Shown here: positions 63,519 through 64,000 of the stretch, one piece after another
Layout of the letters: the number at the start of each line of letters is the position of its first letter
Numbering within the stretch: position 1 is the first letter of the stretch
NCBI RefSeq assembly: GCF_000621785.1
Contig: NZ_KK211347.1
Coordinates: 1-64,000 of the forward strand
Direction of reading: 5' to 3'
DNA from: Ruminococcus flavefaciens ND2009
GTDB lineage: Bacteria; Bacillota; Clostridia; Oscillospirales; Ruminococcaceae
DNA length: 64,000 nt
Notes under the pieces: model-generated
Seen by the model: only the letters and a program-made list of their open reading frames with translations
The model's database searches: none
Told to the model about the DNA's origin: nothing
Program-made: the position numbers and the translations under genes

Positions 63519-64000
<482 letters not shown>

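Overview
This window looks like a chromosomal segment of a gut or rumen Firmicute close to Ruminococcus (possibly R. flavefaciens-like). Five secreted proteins carry dockerin modules, including BspA-type leucine-rich proteins, a CotH protein and an Svx-like protein. There are strong TTGACA-N17-TATAAT promoters, a CIRCE-controlled groESL operon, a BceRS/BceAB-type module and spore-formation genes (yqfC, yqfD, ylbJ-like). The genus is an inference from this gene content; no rRNA gene is present to confirm it.

Layout. 1-5148: the end of a nonribosomal peptide synthetase cluster. A protein ending in an epimerization domain hands over, through COM-like docking tails, to a C-A-T-TE termination protein with a serine-type specificity code and a cysteine where the thioesterase serine is expected. 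5370-8750: a large leucine-rich dockerin protein. 9637-24992: a 3,208-residue secreted lectin/VWA/Ig/YD-repeat (Rhs) polymorphic toxin, its immunity gene, and four orphan Rhs-tip toxin cassettes. Three of these keep an immunity gene, and the last runs into a remnant HINT-toxin fragment. Each orphan is preceded by a terminator and, directly after it, a promoter-like sequence. This array is the most interesting system in the window. 25041-29504: a mobile island with a DUF6076 protein, a winged-helix protein, TnpW and a TnpX-type large serine recombinase. No relaxase is visible.

29810-35706: divergent CotH-dockerin and Svx-like metallopeptidase-dockerin genes. 35876-37787: a CobW-type GTPase, a NifX-like protein and a C_GCAxxG_C_C protein, suggesting metal or Fe-S handling. 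37906-40151: an ECF sigma factor with a membrane partner. 40267-42258: metG. 42473-46184: two more dockerin proteins and a zinc-ribbon membrane protein, each behind a consensus promoter. 46236-47147: a patatin-like phospholipase. 47481-52369: a two-component system and a BceAB-type ABC transporter, with a matching BceR-type operator between the two operons. 52696-55160: an amino-acid ABC binding lipoprotein and a sodium:alanine-type symporter. About 55212-55341: a candidate small RNA on the minus strand with promoter and terminator. 55462-58610: a SulP transporter and an unknown membrane protein. 58733-61320: sporulation genes. 61469-63503: groES-groEL, separated by a MITE-like inverted-repeat element. 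63579-end: the start of an ABC-F ATPase.

No tRNA, rRNA or CRISPR array was recognised. All family assignments come from reading motifs by eye, without database searches.
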